A DNA stretch of 64,000 nucleotides from the NCBI GenBank assembly GCA_028386065.3, contig JAKUCV010002736.1:62001-126000 (forward strand). Reading direction: 5' to 3'. The DNA is from Turnera subulata. Taxonomy: Eukaryota; Streptophyta; Magnoliopsida; Malpighiales; Passifloraceae. Below, piece after piece: positions 32,056 through 43,523 of this stretch. The notes beneath the pieces were generated by a model. It was given only the letters and a program-made list of their open reading frames with translations, searched no databases and was not told where the DNA came from. How positions within the stretch are numbered: position 1 is the first letter of the stretch; the number at the start of each line of letters is the position of its first letter. The position numbers were made by a program, and so were the translations under genes.

Positions 32056-34072
32056 GGATTAAAGCGTTTTTTGGTCCCTGTGTAAGGCCTCAAAGTTGGA
32101 ATTCATCCTCGTGTAGAATTTTGGCCTTTTTTCATCCCTGCGTTCGACCCATTTGATCTCTTCGGCCGGAATCCGTCGAGAATCACTGATGTGACACATT
32201 TTCCGGCGCCACATCAGCTTTTCGGGTCCCAACGATATCAGTCTAACCAAAAAAACCAAACCCGCCCGACCCGAACCATTCGCCCACCCAATTGACCCAG
32301 TGAATATGTAATATATTTTTTACCAATATATATAATATTATTTAAAACTCCAAATTAGGCATGTAATTGATTTATTAAATTTAAATTTTGGAAAAAAAAT
32401 AGCATTAACTCTAATGAACCTTAATTGTCTCATATTATGCTAATAATCAATTATTATTTAACATTAGATTTAGTATTTCAATTTTATAATTATCTTAATT
32501 GTCTCATATTATGCTAATAATCAATTATTATTTAACAATAGATTTAGTATTTTAGTTTTATTAATTATGTTACTTTTAGTTTTTAATATTTTACTTTTGA
32601 AAAATAAAAATTACTATGCTAATAATCAAGTATTATTTAACATTAGATTTAGTATTTTAGTTTTATTAATTATGTTACTTTTTAATTTTTAATATTTTAT
32701 TTTTGAAAAATAAAAATTACTATGCTAAAAAAGTATTATTTAATATTAGATTTAGTATTTTAGTTTTATTAATTATGTTATTTTTTTATTTTTATTATTT
32801 TACTTTTAAAAAATAAAAATTCTTTGGCCCAATCCCACAATCCCAATCTCCACTTCTGCCACCACCCATTGCCACCACCGCCACCACCGTACCCAGACCG
32901 GTACTCGTTCCTTGGAGCTTCCCACCGAGATCCACCTCCACTGGCTGCAACGGGGTCACCATAGGCAGAGCGGTAGCGCTCTCCTCCCAGCCTCTCGCCC
33001 CCTCGTCGCTCGCCTCGCCATTGCTCTCCACCATGTCCAAGCAGTCGGCGCGACACACACCCAGGTGCTGCAACACCTCCACCGACAGCAACATGACCCA
33101 AGGCCCCCCACGTCCAAGCAGGCCGCCTTTGTTCCTCTCCCTCCCTTTCTGAGCTAAGCCACCGCACCCACGCGTCAAGCCACCACCACTACCGTCACCG
33201 CCCTTCTCTCTCTTCTTCTCTGTTCCTTTGGGTTCGGGTACTGAGTTTAATCGGGTGTTTGTGTCTTTATGTGTGTGGTTGTTGATGTGTGTGTTGGTGG
33301 CTGGAACGGGTGGTGGCTGTGTTCCGGGTTGTTGAGGATGGCATATCTCGGGTTGTTCATGGTGGTCGATGGGCTGGAGAGGTTGGCTGCAGGCAAATGT
33401 GTGGTCCTTGGTGTCGGAATCCAAGCTTGCCGGCGTGGGATGGTTGAGCCCCGTGGGATTGATGGAGAAGAATATAATTTTGGGAAAGCATTCTGAGGGT
33501 GCAAAAAAGGTTATGGAAATTAAAATTTTTAGAAAAAAGGAAATAAAAATAGGAAAAAAAATAAAAATATCAAGACTTGTGAGGAATGGGGTAAAGAATT
33601 TTTGTTTTTGAAATTAAAATATTAAAAATGCAAAAGTAACATATTTAATAAAATTGTAATGCTAAATCCAATTTTAGATAACTGACTATTAACAGAAATA
33701 TAAGACAATTAAGGTTAATTAGAGTTAATGTTATTTTTTACCAAAATTTAAATTAATATATTAATTACGTGCCTAATATAGGTTTTTTAAATTATATTTC
33801 ATATTTTAGAAAAAAATAATATTACATATTCACTTGATGGGTCAATTGGGTGAGCATACGGTTCGGGTTGATTCGGGTCAGGTTGAACCATGACATATGG
33901 GACCTAAAAATGCTGATGTGGCACCGAAAAATGTGCCACGTCAGCATTTTTGTCGGATTCTGGCCGGAGAGACCAAAAGGGTCGAACAAAGGGATGAAAA
34001 GAGGCCAAAATCCTACACGGGGATAAATCCAACTTTGAGGCCTTACACAGGGACCAAAAAACGCTTTAATCC
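32056..34072. mobile_element. Mutator-like element 4 with very long inverted repeats (Pack-MULE candidate)
   Basis: 2017 bp, flanked by ATAGATAATT (32046-32055 and 34073-34082). Ends GGATTAAAGCGTTTTTTGG and its complement; the inverted similarity continues for roughly 400 bp on each side, interrupted by substitutions. The centre (about 32820-33480) is GC-rich, unlike the AT-rich surroundings, with long open frames on both strands. One, on the minus strand, is Gly/Arg/Tyr-rich (ERYRSAYGD, NEYRSGYGGGGGG). No transposase. It probably carries captured gene sequence that I cannot name. It splits the 3' LTR of the Tekay-like element. Confidence 0.85.
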
Positions 34073-34413
34073 ATAGATAATTATATGCGTATCATTTTTT
34101 TTTTGTGCATTTATGTGATTGTGTGATATTACATCTAGGTGAAGGAAACGAGAATGAGGGCTTGGAACCCGTGGGAGAAACTCACGAGAAATTTATCGGC
34201 CAAGGTGAGGATAAGTAATTGTTAATATGCTGCCTGTACACCGAGTTGTGGTTTGATGATATTATATGCCTTGTTGATAATATTTTGTTATGACTGTGGG
34301 TAGTTGATGGACTTGTTATTGTGCTGTTGCTATTTTAGTTGTTCTTGCCGTACAATAAATATGAGATGAGAACACTAGTGATAACAGTTGTGATTGAGAG
34401 TATCCAGACGAGT

Positions 34414-34415
<2 letters not shown>

Positions 34416-34492
<77 letters not shown>
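34416..34492 (+). repeat. G77 homopolymer in 3' LTR
   Basis: 77 consecutive G, followed by CGGCGGCG, at the position matching G31 in the 5' LTR. Strong G-quadruplex potential on this strand. The exact length may be an assembly artefact. Confidence 0.85.
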
Positions 34493-36731
34493 CGGCGGCG
34501 CAGAGTGTGGATAAGTGATGAGAATTAATGATAGAGATAAGACATAACGGTGAGTAGGAGTAATAGTCACCTAGACAACTCGATAGTCGCAGTTAAGTGT
34601 TGGTACGGCCAGATGGTAGTCATTTTGATATTTTGTTATGAATGATTTATGGGAGGCTGTGGGACTCTCGGCCGAGGACTGCAGGACTCGGATTTTGTGG
34701 TATTTTGGATTTAACGGGGAGCACCCTGGGACTAGCTAGTTCGGCTACCAGGCACGACCAACATTTAATTTGTGATAGGGGCCCTGCTAATAAAATTTAG
34801 TTAAGTCTAATAGGCTAGTTGTCAGGAAGAACAACCAGTGAGTGTAAGTTCGGATGTTGACGTGCCCTTGTGATGTGTTGATTGCTCTTGATAGCTTAGT
34901 TGTACTTGTTGCTTGTATATTAATCATTACTTGTTGATTTTACCCAGTGAGCACTTCGGACTCACCCCTCGCCTACGTGACTCAGTCACGTAGATTGAAT
35001 TATTCTTAGTACAGGATCGTACCAGGCAAGCTGTGGAGTACCCTCTGCCAGACCCGGAACCATAACTTGTTGCATCCTTCATTTGTGGTGTGTTTTTGTT
35101 ACTTACAAGTCTTCCGCTGCTGACGTGTGTTACTCTGCTTCTGTTATTGAAACTGTTGTTGTAATAATTGCCACCGTGCTCGGAGATCGTGTGTGGTTTG
35201 CTACATTATGTTGTGCTTTGGTTTGGCTCTATTGTATGTCATGGATGTAATCCCTGTAATAATAAGATGACCCACGTGTTTACTATGTTAAATAGTAAAC
35301 CCGGGTGGGGTCGCTTCAAAAATCTTCGTTATACATATAGTATATATCATAATGTTTACTGATTTAAAATATGAAAAATAATATTACTCGTCATCATACA
35401 TGGATAAATTTTTTTATATAATTAATTTTTATATATATATAAATTAAAGATTTATCTATAGTCATTTTTTATACTTTGTTTTATTTCATTCATTTTAATT
35501 ATTAAACTTCAATAATTTTTTTATAAAAAACTCGTACAAAGTGATTTTTATTTATTTTCTAAAATACATGATTCTATCAGAATTTATATTAATTTTTAAT
35601 TCCTTCTCTAAGTTTTTTTATTTTGCTTATAATTTTTATTCATCTGTAATAATTAACATAATATAAAATTATTTTAATAATTTTAAAATATTATTACATG
35701 ATAAAAGATTAATTTTTTTCTGATATATTATTTTTTTATGTCGACTATTAAATTTTTATTTTATTTGTATGATATTATTTTATAACATGCTTATATTTTC
35801 ACTGTTTTTTTTGCTGCCTTTACCTCTCTTCCATAGAGTTTATATTAATTATTCTAAATTTTTTATGTAGGTTGATATATTTTTAAAATTTTATGTTAGT
35901 TCTCAATTATTTGTATTTTTTTACATAAATATCTTATTTATTTTGATATATAAGATATTGTAATATATTTTTTAGATTTTTAAAGTCAATATGAAAATAA
36001 TTATTCTATTCAATTTATTAGATGCTTTCATCTTTTATATATCAATTTGAATTTATTAGATAGTTTCTATAAACTTCGAGCACATCCCTTATAAGTTCTC
36101 GTGATTATTCTTCTTCATAATCGTTGTTCTTGATTTTAAATTTTGCTAAGTGTTTAAGTTCTTTTTTGTAATTGTATTTTTCCAGTATTTGTTTTACGAT
36201 TACTGTTATTCGTATAATCTAAAGGGATATGAATCCTTTACTGTTATACTATAAGAGAACTATTATAATGGACTACATGTCATTTATTAGTGTATGATGT
36301 ATCACTCATTATTTGTTATTATTAATATACAATATTAAATAAGAGTATTTTTGTCTTTTAATTTGGAGAGACCATACTTTTATAATGGATTACATGTATT
36401 TATTATTTTATGACGTATCACTCATTATTTATTATTAAATATAATATTAAATAAGGGTATTTTCGTCTTTTAATTTAGAGAGATCATATTTTTATATATG
36501 ACATAGATAGATTAAATATAATATTGAATAAGGGTATTTTCTTGGGCAGTGTATAGATAGATTATTATTTGTGGGACAAAGGGTAACACTTACTTCCCTC
36601 CAACATCAACTCTACCTTCCATCCCTGTCCCTCTATCAATGTCCCTTTCTGTTGTCGCAAGTTGCTGTCTTCATACTCCTCACTCATCAACCGCAACAAA
36701 GTTAAAAGAAAACTAAAACTCTTTCTTTATA

Positions 36732-37947
36732 CTGCCCCAATAAGGGAAACTCCGGCTATCGAATTCAAGTTCGGAAGCTGGGCTAGTATGATTGCAGAGC
36801 AGATGAACAACACATAACACTCTATAGTCGTCAGTTGCCTCACGTAGCATATGTTTTCTCCACAAACAGTTTGGAAAAAGACTTTCAGGGTTTCACCTCC
36901 GATTATAATCAGGGCAACACATGTCCCGCCGATAGATACATGATTGGAAAGAGAGCAAGCAGTTTCCCCAGCTTCTCACCTGAAAAATAACACGCACATG
37001 TTTAGTGTAAAACTACATGTATCATCTCTAGTTACGGTACTGTCTACTTTTTATGGTCAATCAATCTTGGTCTCCTGGTCGAGGATAGACGAAAAAAGAA
37101 AAGGGTACAATAGACAAACTTTTCACANAAAAACCCCCCCCCCCCCCCCCCCCCATCATTAAAGTGGAGTTGATTCTTCCACCAAAAAAAGTGAGGTTGA
37201 TTCTGAATATAATTTGTCTCCATCTTAAGTCTTTTCCTATGTTGGACGGGGGCTTCACTTCATAGGATATTTCATATTTGGCATAAAAATTAGCCTTTCC
37301 GTCTTCGTGGGACACATGATCCTCTTGCAGTTGTGAATAAGATGATGAGAGAGTCATATTCAAAGTCTGAGTTCTATATAATATATATATGAGACATTTT
37401 TCCTAGTGGTGAAGCATCTTTTTCCTTTTTTTCTTTCCTGTTTCATTTACTACGCATACACCAACTAATAACTGTCGAGTATTTGAACCAAAACCGAATC
37501 ATAAAGTGAGCATTTTCCTTTCTATATATATATCACAAAATCTATCTGTAAGCTTATAATTATAAGTGATTACCTTTTAGTTAATTAAGATGATCAATAA
37601 GGAGTTTGCTATTGTAATGCTATGCCATGAATATCTTTATCAATTTGGGACTAATTAAAGAATATGCTTGGATGATTATGGAAATTGATGTTACTTAGTG
37701 TGGTCTGCCCAAATCTTTAAAAGCGTATTTCGATCACTCCTTGGAATGAAGAGCTAATTGAATATCATAATTTTGGTTGGAGTGGTACTAACTAAGATAA
37801 CGCATAAATCCATGCATGCGAGTACCCTACTAATTGATATATAAATATATGCTCACCAAATGCAGCCATTGATAGCCGAAGGTATCTGCTCTAGCGCATC
37901 CCTGACTCTGATTCATGTAACTGGATCAATAACCACATGGTGTACAG
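36732..37947 (-). pseudogene. Lysine/histidine transporter-like (LHT8/AATL1-type) gene remnant, two exons
   Basis: Exon a (37947-37857) follows an AG acceptor and encodes LYTMWLLIQLHESESGMR, a TAG stop, then SRYLRLSMAAF. A GTGAGC donor (37856-37851) begins an intron ending in TTTTTCAG (to 36980). Exon b (36979 to about 36732) continues in the right phase with GEKLGKLLALFPIMYLSAG. A one-base loss then shifts the frame, and TCVALIIIGG, FFQTVCGENICYVRQLTTIE and LAQLPNLNSIAGVSLIGAV follow. These blocks are characteristic of plant amino-acid permeases of the LHT8/AATL1 type, membrane proteins moving amino acids with protons. First and last exons are not visible; the Helitron lies 170 bp beyond exon b. 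The intron holds an N (37128) and a C21 run (37134-37154). Confidence 0.78.
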
Positions 37948-38689
37948 CTGCCAAATAAACACAAGAGATGGACATACAATTCTCCAGATCCTGCAGATTT
38001 TTGAAAAATTTTAAAGATGGTCATTCTAGAAAAAAAAAATCTATACTTTTCATACATCAAATATGTTCGTAGTAATAATGTGAAGAAATTTTTAAAAAAT
38101 TTTTGGATTTGATTTCATGTCTCCTTATAGCTTAACAAAATAATGAGCTACTAATGTAAAATCAAGAATTCTATCTAATTGGCTTTGTCCCATTCCCTGA
38201 AGTGAATGCGGTAGTATAATGAGAATTTTAGTTATGACCTTATACAAGGCACTGATCAACATGCCCTATAACAAGGCATTTGGTAGAATTTTACTAAGTG
38301 TCCCTGAAGGACAAATCTAATATTATTGAACAACTTTATTCAATATGATTACCATGATATCAACTTCCAGATAGATTCATTTCTGGATATTATTATTTAT
38401 CTTAATTACCCTGAAGGTACAAGCAAATATATATCTTAAGATAAAAAAAGCAAAAAAAAAAATTTATTTTATGCTCAGATTTACCATATTATTATGTATT
38501 ATATTTTATTTATTTTATATTTTACTTTTACTTATTATATCTGTTAAATTTTTAATATGAATATAAAACTATGGTTTCTATAATAATGACTTTTGTATTT
38601 GTCCTGGAGACAATGCAGTAACACATTTCGTATTTAATAAATAAAAATTATTTTTAATTAGCATAAGATAACACATCTAAAAAAGCAAT
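37948..38689. other. AT-rich spacer, nothing recognised
   Basis: Between the transporter remnant and the Tork-like relic. I looked for an upstream transporter exon on the minus strand and found none. Confidence 0.4.
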
Positions 38690-39142
38690 GAGAAGAAGAA
38701 TAATATGCTCTCGAAGAGCACAAGTTTTACTATGCTCTAAAAGAGCATATATTTATGCTCCGGAAGAACACAAATTTTATTATAGATTAATATGCTCCTG
38801 AAGAGCATGAATTTTATTATATTCATAAAAATATATTTTATTCAAGTCTCGAAGGAATTTAATAATATTCAAGTAGACAATACGTTGAGACAATAAGTGA
38901 AAGAGATGTTTGAATATCTCTAAATTATAAAGGCTATTGTTGTACGTAAGAAACAAGTTGCTGCATTTTACTATATAAATATTCAAGTTATTGAAAGTTA
39001 TCATATCCAGCCAAAAGCTGGCATGTAGTAGCCTGAAGCTGACACTAGCTTCAAGCTAGCAAATAATTTTTCTTAGATTATTAAAATAAATAGTTTGCGT
39101 AGGCCGAAGCTGGCACCAACTCAAAGTTGGTTCATGGATTTC

Positions 39143-41875
39143 TTGTTTGGTATGAGCGGTTGGGCCATCCCGGATCAATAATGATGTGTAGAGTTATTGA
39201 AAATTTATTTGGTCATTTATTGAAAAACCAGAAGTTTTTACAATCAATGAATTTTCATGTGTTTGTTTGCTGCTGAGGAAAATTAATTGTTCGGCCTTCC
39301 TATGATGAGGTCGGCCTAGAATCACCAGCAAGTTTGGAAATAATTCAGCGACGTGTACGCAGACTAATAAATTCGCCATATTGACCATCTAGGTAATTTA
39401 TGATTTTAATCGATGCATCGACTAGATGGTCTAATGTGTGCTTATTAGACGCAATTTGGCATTTTGCGCGCTTTTTCTATAACTAAGCCAATTGCGGGTA
39501 CACATCCCTAATTATTTTATAAGACTATGTGTCTTGATAATACTGGTGTATTCCTTTAATGGTTAATGTATATCATTGGAAATAATGGTTGAACATCCTG
39601 TAGCTTATGTTCATACCCAAAACGATCTGGGTGAATCGTTTATTGAATATTTCCAATTGATTACAAGACCATTGCTAATCAGAAATAAAATTGCCGTTAC
39701 TACTTGGGAATATGCTATTTTACATACAGCATCACTTGTGCGCATCAGGACAACAAGTTATCATAAGAGCTCCCTATTTAATTGGTTCATGGTCACGAAC
39801 CTAATATCTCCCATCTTCGGACCTTTTGGTTATGCACCAAATGCTCCACCACAGGGAACTAAAGTGGGTGCTCGAAGAAGATTGGGAATATAAGTTAGGT
39901 ATGAATCTCCATCAGTTATAAAATAATCAAAACCATCAACTGGAGATTCATTTATAGTAAGATTTGTTTATTGTCAATTTGATAAAAGTGTTTATCCAAC
40001 ATCAGGGGAAGAAAATAAGTAGCTGGATCAAGAGATTATTAAAATGCATTGTCAATATCTAGTTTTGATCCTCGAACAAATTAGTGTGAACCTCAAGTTC
40101 AAAAGATGATTCATTTGCAATAATTTAGTAAATCAATTGCCAGACACATTTATTGATTTAAATAGAGTGACAAAAACTTATATACCTGCTGCAAATGCTC
40201 CAGTTTAAATTAATGTTCCTGAAGAACAATCAAATAATGCAAATGAATCTAGAGTGCGCCAAAAGCGTGGAATACCACTCGGTTCCAAAGATAATAAATC
40301 TCGATAGAGAAAAAAGAGCAAAGACACAAGATGGCCCCAATGAGTAAATAAGACCTCCAGTAGAGGTTCAAATTGAAAATCCTCCGGAAGAGAAAAATCC
40401 TCCAAAAGAGGTTCTTGACATAGTTGATAAAGTTCCAGAAGTAACTCAGGTACCTAAAATAAATGAAAAATGACGAGATCTCGATCAATTATATTGTGTC
40501 AGAAACAAGATGGAACCAACATGAATAACCGTCGACAGAATTTTTGCATATAATATAGCGCTAAATATTATGAAAAATGAGGATCATGAACCTACATCTG
40601 TTAATGAATGTAGGCGAATAAGTGATTGGCCAAAATTTAGAGACGCAATTAAGGCTGTGTTAAACTCGCTTGTGAAGCGAGAAATTTTTCGGACCAGTAG
40701 TCCATACACCTGATGGTGTAAAATTTGTTGGTTATAAATGAGTATTTGTGCGAAAAAAAATTTAATAGTGGGACATAAAGAACAACTTGTCGCACGATGT
40801 TTGACCCAATGACCTGGTAGAGATTATGAGGAGACATACTCCCCTCTAGTAGATGCAATTACTTTTCGATATTTGATAAGTCTGGCAATACATAAAAAAC
40901 TAGAAATGCATCTAATGGATACTGTTACAGCCTATTTACATGGATCCATAAGTCACAACATATACGTGAGAATCCTTGAAGGATTCAAGTTGCCTGAAAC
41001 AACTAATTCCAGAGAATATACTCAATTAATCTAAGTTGAAATGTACATAGTTTGAATCAATTTGTGTATGAGTAGTATAATCATTTTTACATATATTTTT
41101 TAAATATTTTTGTGTGTTTTACCTAAGCAATATATGTGTGAATTTATTATTATCGTTTTTCATGTTGATGATAATGTTCTTGTGATTTAAATATAATTGG
41201 AACTCTTGAAGAAGTTTCCAAAGTCGTGCTATGTTTAAACAAAGAGTTTGAGATGAAAAATCTCGAAAAGATTAGATTGGTCCTGAAGTACCATATTGTA
41301 GTGCAATTTATCTTGCTAGTAATGTAAAGCCTGAAGCTTTTATTACAAACTCATTAGCAACACTTAACTTTACTCTAACTTTGTCATAAAGCCTGAAGCT
41401 TTCTATTATCTTGGGATTTAATGGACATAAATTATTTTAACCTTGTGAGTTCAAGAAGAATATAGTTTGTTTTATAGATGTAGGTCATTTATTTGATCCA
41501 CATAGAGCAGAGGCAGATACATGAAGTATCATGATGACAACAAAACAAAGTATCTTTGCTACTTATTCAAATGATACAGAAATTGTGACCACACATGAAG
41601 TCAGTTGAGAATGTGTTTGGCTAAGATCCATGGTGCAACCTATTCAAGATTCATGTGGCTTCGAAAGTGAGGAAAATGTTCCAATGACGATTTATGAAGA
41701 CAATGCTAGGTCTGTTGCCCAACTGAAGAGAGGATTCATAAAGAATCATTCAAGTGACAATCTGGCTGATTTATTTACAAAATCAGTACATACTATGACT
41801 TTTGAAGAGTTGTTGAAGATGAATGGTTCATGGAGGGTACAAGATATCAAGGGATGCCAAAATGACAAGGAGTAG
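39143..41875 (+). pseudogene. Tork-like pol remnants: integrase, RT, RNase H
   Basis: The reading starts with LVWYERLGHPGSIMM (GAG-pre-integrase). After several stops comes FMILIDASTRWSNVCLL (integrase core), then the open piece 39576-39893 (VEHPVAYVHTQN, ARPLLIRNKIAV, FGYAPNAPPQGTKVG). RT pieces include PGRDYEETYSPLVDAITFRYLISLA and MDTVTAYLHGSISHNIYV; the Asp of the usual MDV-TAYL motif is replaced. The final piece (41630-41875) holds EDNARSVAQLKRGFIKN and LADLFTKSVHT of RNase H. Dozens of stops and frame changes make this the oldest-looking coding sequence in the window. Confidence 0.8.
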
Positions 41876-42006
41876 AATATGCACTGCGCTCTTTTGTCCT
41901 TCACCAAATTTTTGTCCCATTGGGTTTTTCTTGGTAAGGTTTTTAACGAGGCAGTTCTTCCCAAGCGTATTCTATCCAAAGTACAATGAAATTCAATGGG
42001 GAGCAT

Positions 42007-42503
42007 TGTAAATAAATTATGGTGAATGTCATTGTTACCATCTAGTAAAACTCATTTTTACCGTATCCAAATTTACCTACGGTAAATATTTTACCCCTAC
42101 ACCTAACATGCAATTGGATTTATCTCTTTGGCTACTTACCTCCCATAATTACATTTGTCTTAACCTTAATATCATCTTCCTCTACCTAACATACTTTTGA
42201 TTTTATCTTATTAAATTAATCATACCCATTTGTTTTTATCCTCCCATTTTTACCTATAAATACCCCCTACATCCATAAACACTTACACTTCCATCACACA
42301 TAAGCTTCCCTCTCTTCTCATTTCCATAACCTCTCTTCTCCACCTCCTTCCATCTAAGTTTATTATTCTCCTTTTCTTATTATTATCAAAGTTGTAAATA
42401 TTACCATTAAAGTTGTATCACTACCATCAAGATTGTATTATCACTTTGATAAAGTTTGTATTATTCCATCAAGGAGTGAATTTCATCCCCCTATTTTATA
42501 ACA
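42007..42503 (+). repeat. 3' LTR of the Tork-like relic
   Basis: Starts TGTAAATAAATTATGG just after a purine-rich tract and ends TTTTATAACA. About 497 bp. TATAAATA at 42255-42262 is a likely TATA box on the plus strand, agreeing with the pol orientation. No second copy is seen in the window. Confidence 0.6.
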
Positions 42504-43523
42504 TCCATAGAGTTGTTGGAAATAATTTGTCATGATTCACATCGTGTCAGTTTGCTGCTGCAACATGACTATTAGGATGATGTGGTGCGAAGGGAATCAT
42601 CAAAACAGAGCCATCTTTATACCAACCAATGATCATTAGGCAGCGCAACTTCCATTTAGATGACACTAGGTAGTTACCCTGCGCATTGCTACAGGATTTA
42701 GTCTTAAGGTATGAATTGATGTAGGAAGGAAAAAAATGATAATTCAAATACTTTAACATAAAAAGGGGAAGAACAAAATACTTAGACGAAGATATATGTC
42801 AAGATACCTAATTTTGGATAATCTTCTTTCAACCACAAGCTATTTTTTGCACATTGTTTTTTAGTATGAATAATACTTGATGGAGATGCTACTTTTGTGC
42901 ATCTGATCACTGACAATTAGTCATATTATTATTTTTGCGTTCGTTACAAAAACTTTAGGAGCTAACATGGTGGATTGATAATTCAACTCCCCATAGTGTC
43001 TATTGGAAGAGAGCTTCCACAGAAGTCTAATTTACAAAGGTCTTCGGAAAGGGACAAAACTCAAACTCACATGATGTGAAAAGTTTTTGCACAAAAAAAC
43101 TAATGTCAGATGATAACCCATGAATTAAGAGACCTGCATAATATGTACATAAATTAATTAACCCAAATTTATGAACAATTCTAGGACATGAGGGTAGGAT
43201 AGGTAGTTGACTCGGAATAAAGAAGAAGAAAAATAAGAGTGGTAAATAAGCATGAGGTACAAATGACAAATTGGGTATTTTATCTCTTCTTTGCCAACTC
43301 TAACCTATCACAGGATATTAGTGTTCAATTTAAAAAATAGATTCAAATAAATTCTTATCAAGAGGAAAAAAATAAATTTTGTTTAAAGGATGGGAAACTG
43401 GTTCTTTACAATTTCCTTTTCTATTTTTTTATTTCCTAAAAGTTGAAACTATTCTAGCATAACAAAAAGTTGAAACTATTGGACGGTCACACTAACAAAA
43501 AGTAAATTGATGCTTCATATACT
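42504..43523. other. Spacer without recognised gene
   Basis: AT-rich. A minus-strand frame at 42759-42547 (KWKLRCLMIIGWYKDGSVLM) looks somewhat protein-like but I recognise no family and see no supporting structure. Confidence 0.35.

Larger units (their letters stand above)
13223..35318 (+). mobile_element. Tekay-like Ty3/gypsy element with truncated 3' LTR and nested insertions
   Basis: Starts TGTAACAACCC at 13223 and ends GGGTCGCTTCA at 35318, flanked by the target duplication AAAAT (13218-13222 and 35319-35323). Order: 5' LTR (13223-15626), primer binding site (15630-15641), gag, protease, RT, RNase H, integrase (15742-20140), then directly a 5'-truncated 3' LTR. The pol order with RNase H before integrase and the GPY-like C-terminal region place it in Ty3/gypsy; the DPGATHSF protease motif and [11 protein letters not shown] motif fit the Tekay/Del chromovirus type. 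Nested inside are a SIRE-like element (20225-31536) and a Mutator-like element (32056-34072). The chromodomain is missing because of a deletion. Confidence 0.88.
31537..35318 (+). repeat. Remaining 3' LTR of the Tekay-like element, split by MULE 4
   Basis: Continues the 3' LTR after the SIRE-like insertion: 31542-32055 and 34083-35318 match the 5' LTR from about 13969 to 15626. Differences from the 5' copy include a new 84-bp perfect palindrome (31841-31924) and a G77 run (34416-34492) where the 5' LTR has G31. It ends GGTCGCTTCA before the target duplication AAAAT. Confidence 0.85.
12868..36561 (-). mobile_element. Helitron, minus strand, carrying nested retrotransposons
   Basis: On the minus strand the element starts A|TCTATCTATAC at 36561. 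It ends with a short hairpin (GTGC-ATC-GCAC, about 12881-12892), a run of A, and CTAG|T at 12871-12868. This is the Helitron signature: 5' TC, 3' hairpin plus CTRR, inserted between A and T, no target duplication. Without the gypsy insertion (13223-35318, plus its AAAAT duplicate) its own AT-rich sequence is about 1.6 kb (12868-13222 and 35324-36561). No Rep/helicase is present, so it is non-autonomous. Confirmation needs further copies with the same ends. Confidence 0.6.
38690..42503 (+). mobile_element. Tork-like Ty1/copia relic
   Basis: A strongly decayed plus-strand Copia element. From left: imperfect repeats of ATGCTC-GAAGAGCA (38700-38815), integrase pieces from 39143, RT pieces (about 40560-41260), the RNase H end (about 41480-41875), a polypurine-type CAATGGGGAGCA (about 41995-42006) and a 3' LTR (42007-42503). 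Gag, protease and a 5' LTR cannot be recognised, so the left limit is approximate. Confidence 0.75.

Noticed and set aside
34316..34570. ORF encoding a polyproline run
   Set aside because: Translation of the G77 homopolymer on the opposite strand.
37061..37363. 100-residue minus-strand ORF (MNMTLSSSYSQLQEDHVSHE)
   Set aside because: It lies in the intron of the transporter remnant and runs through the N and poly-C tract; no domain recognised.
39576..41875. Endogenous pararetrovirus fragment
   Set aside because: Domain order (integrase before RT) and motifs are those of Ty1/copia; no movement protein or coat protein found.
42547..42759. 70-residue minus-strand ORF with a protein-like stretch
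   Set aside because: No family recognised and no exon boundaries seen; left as spacer.
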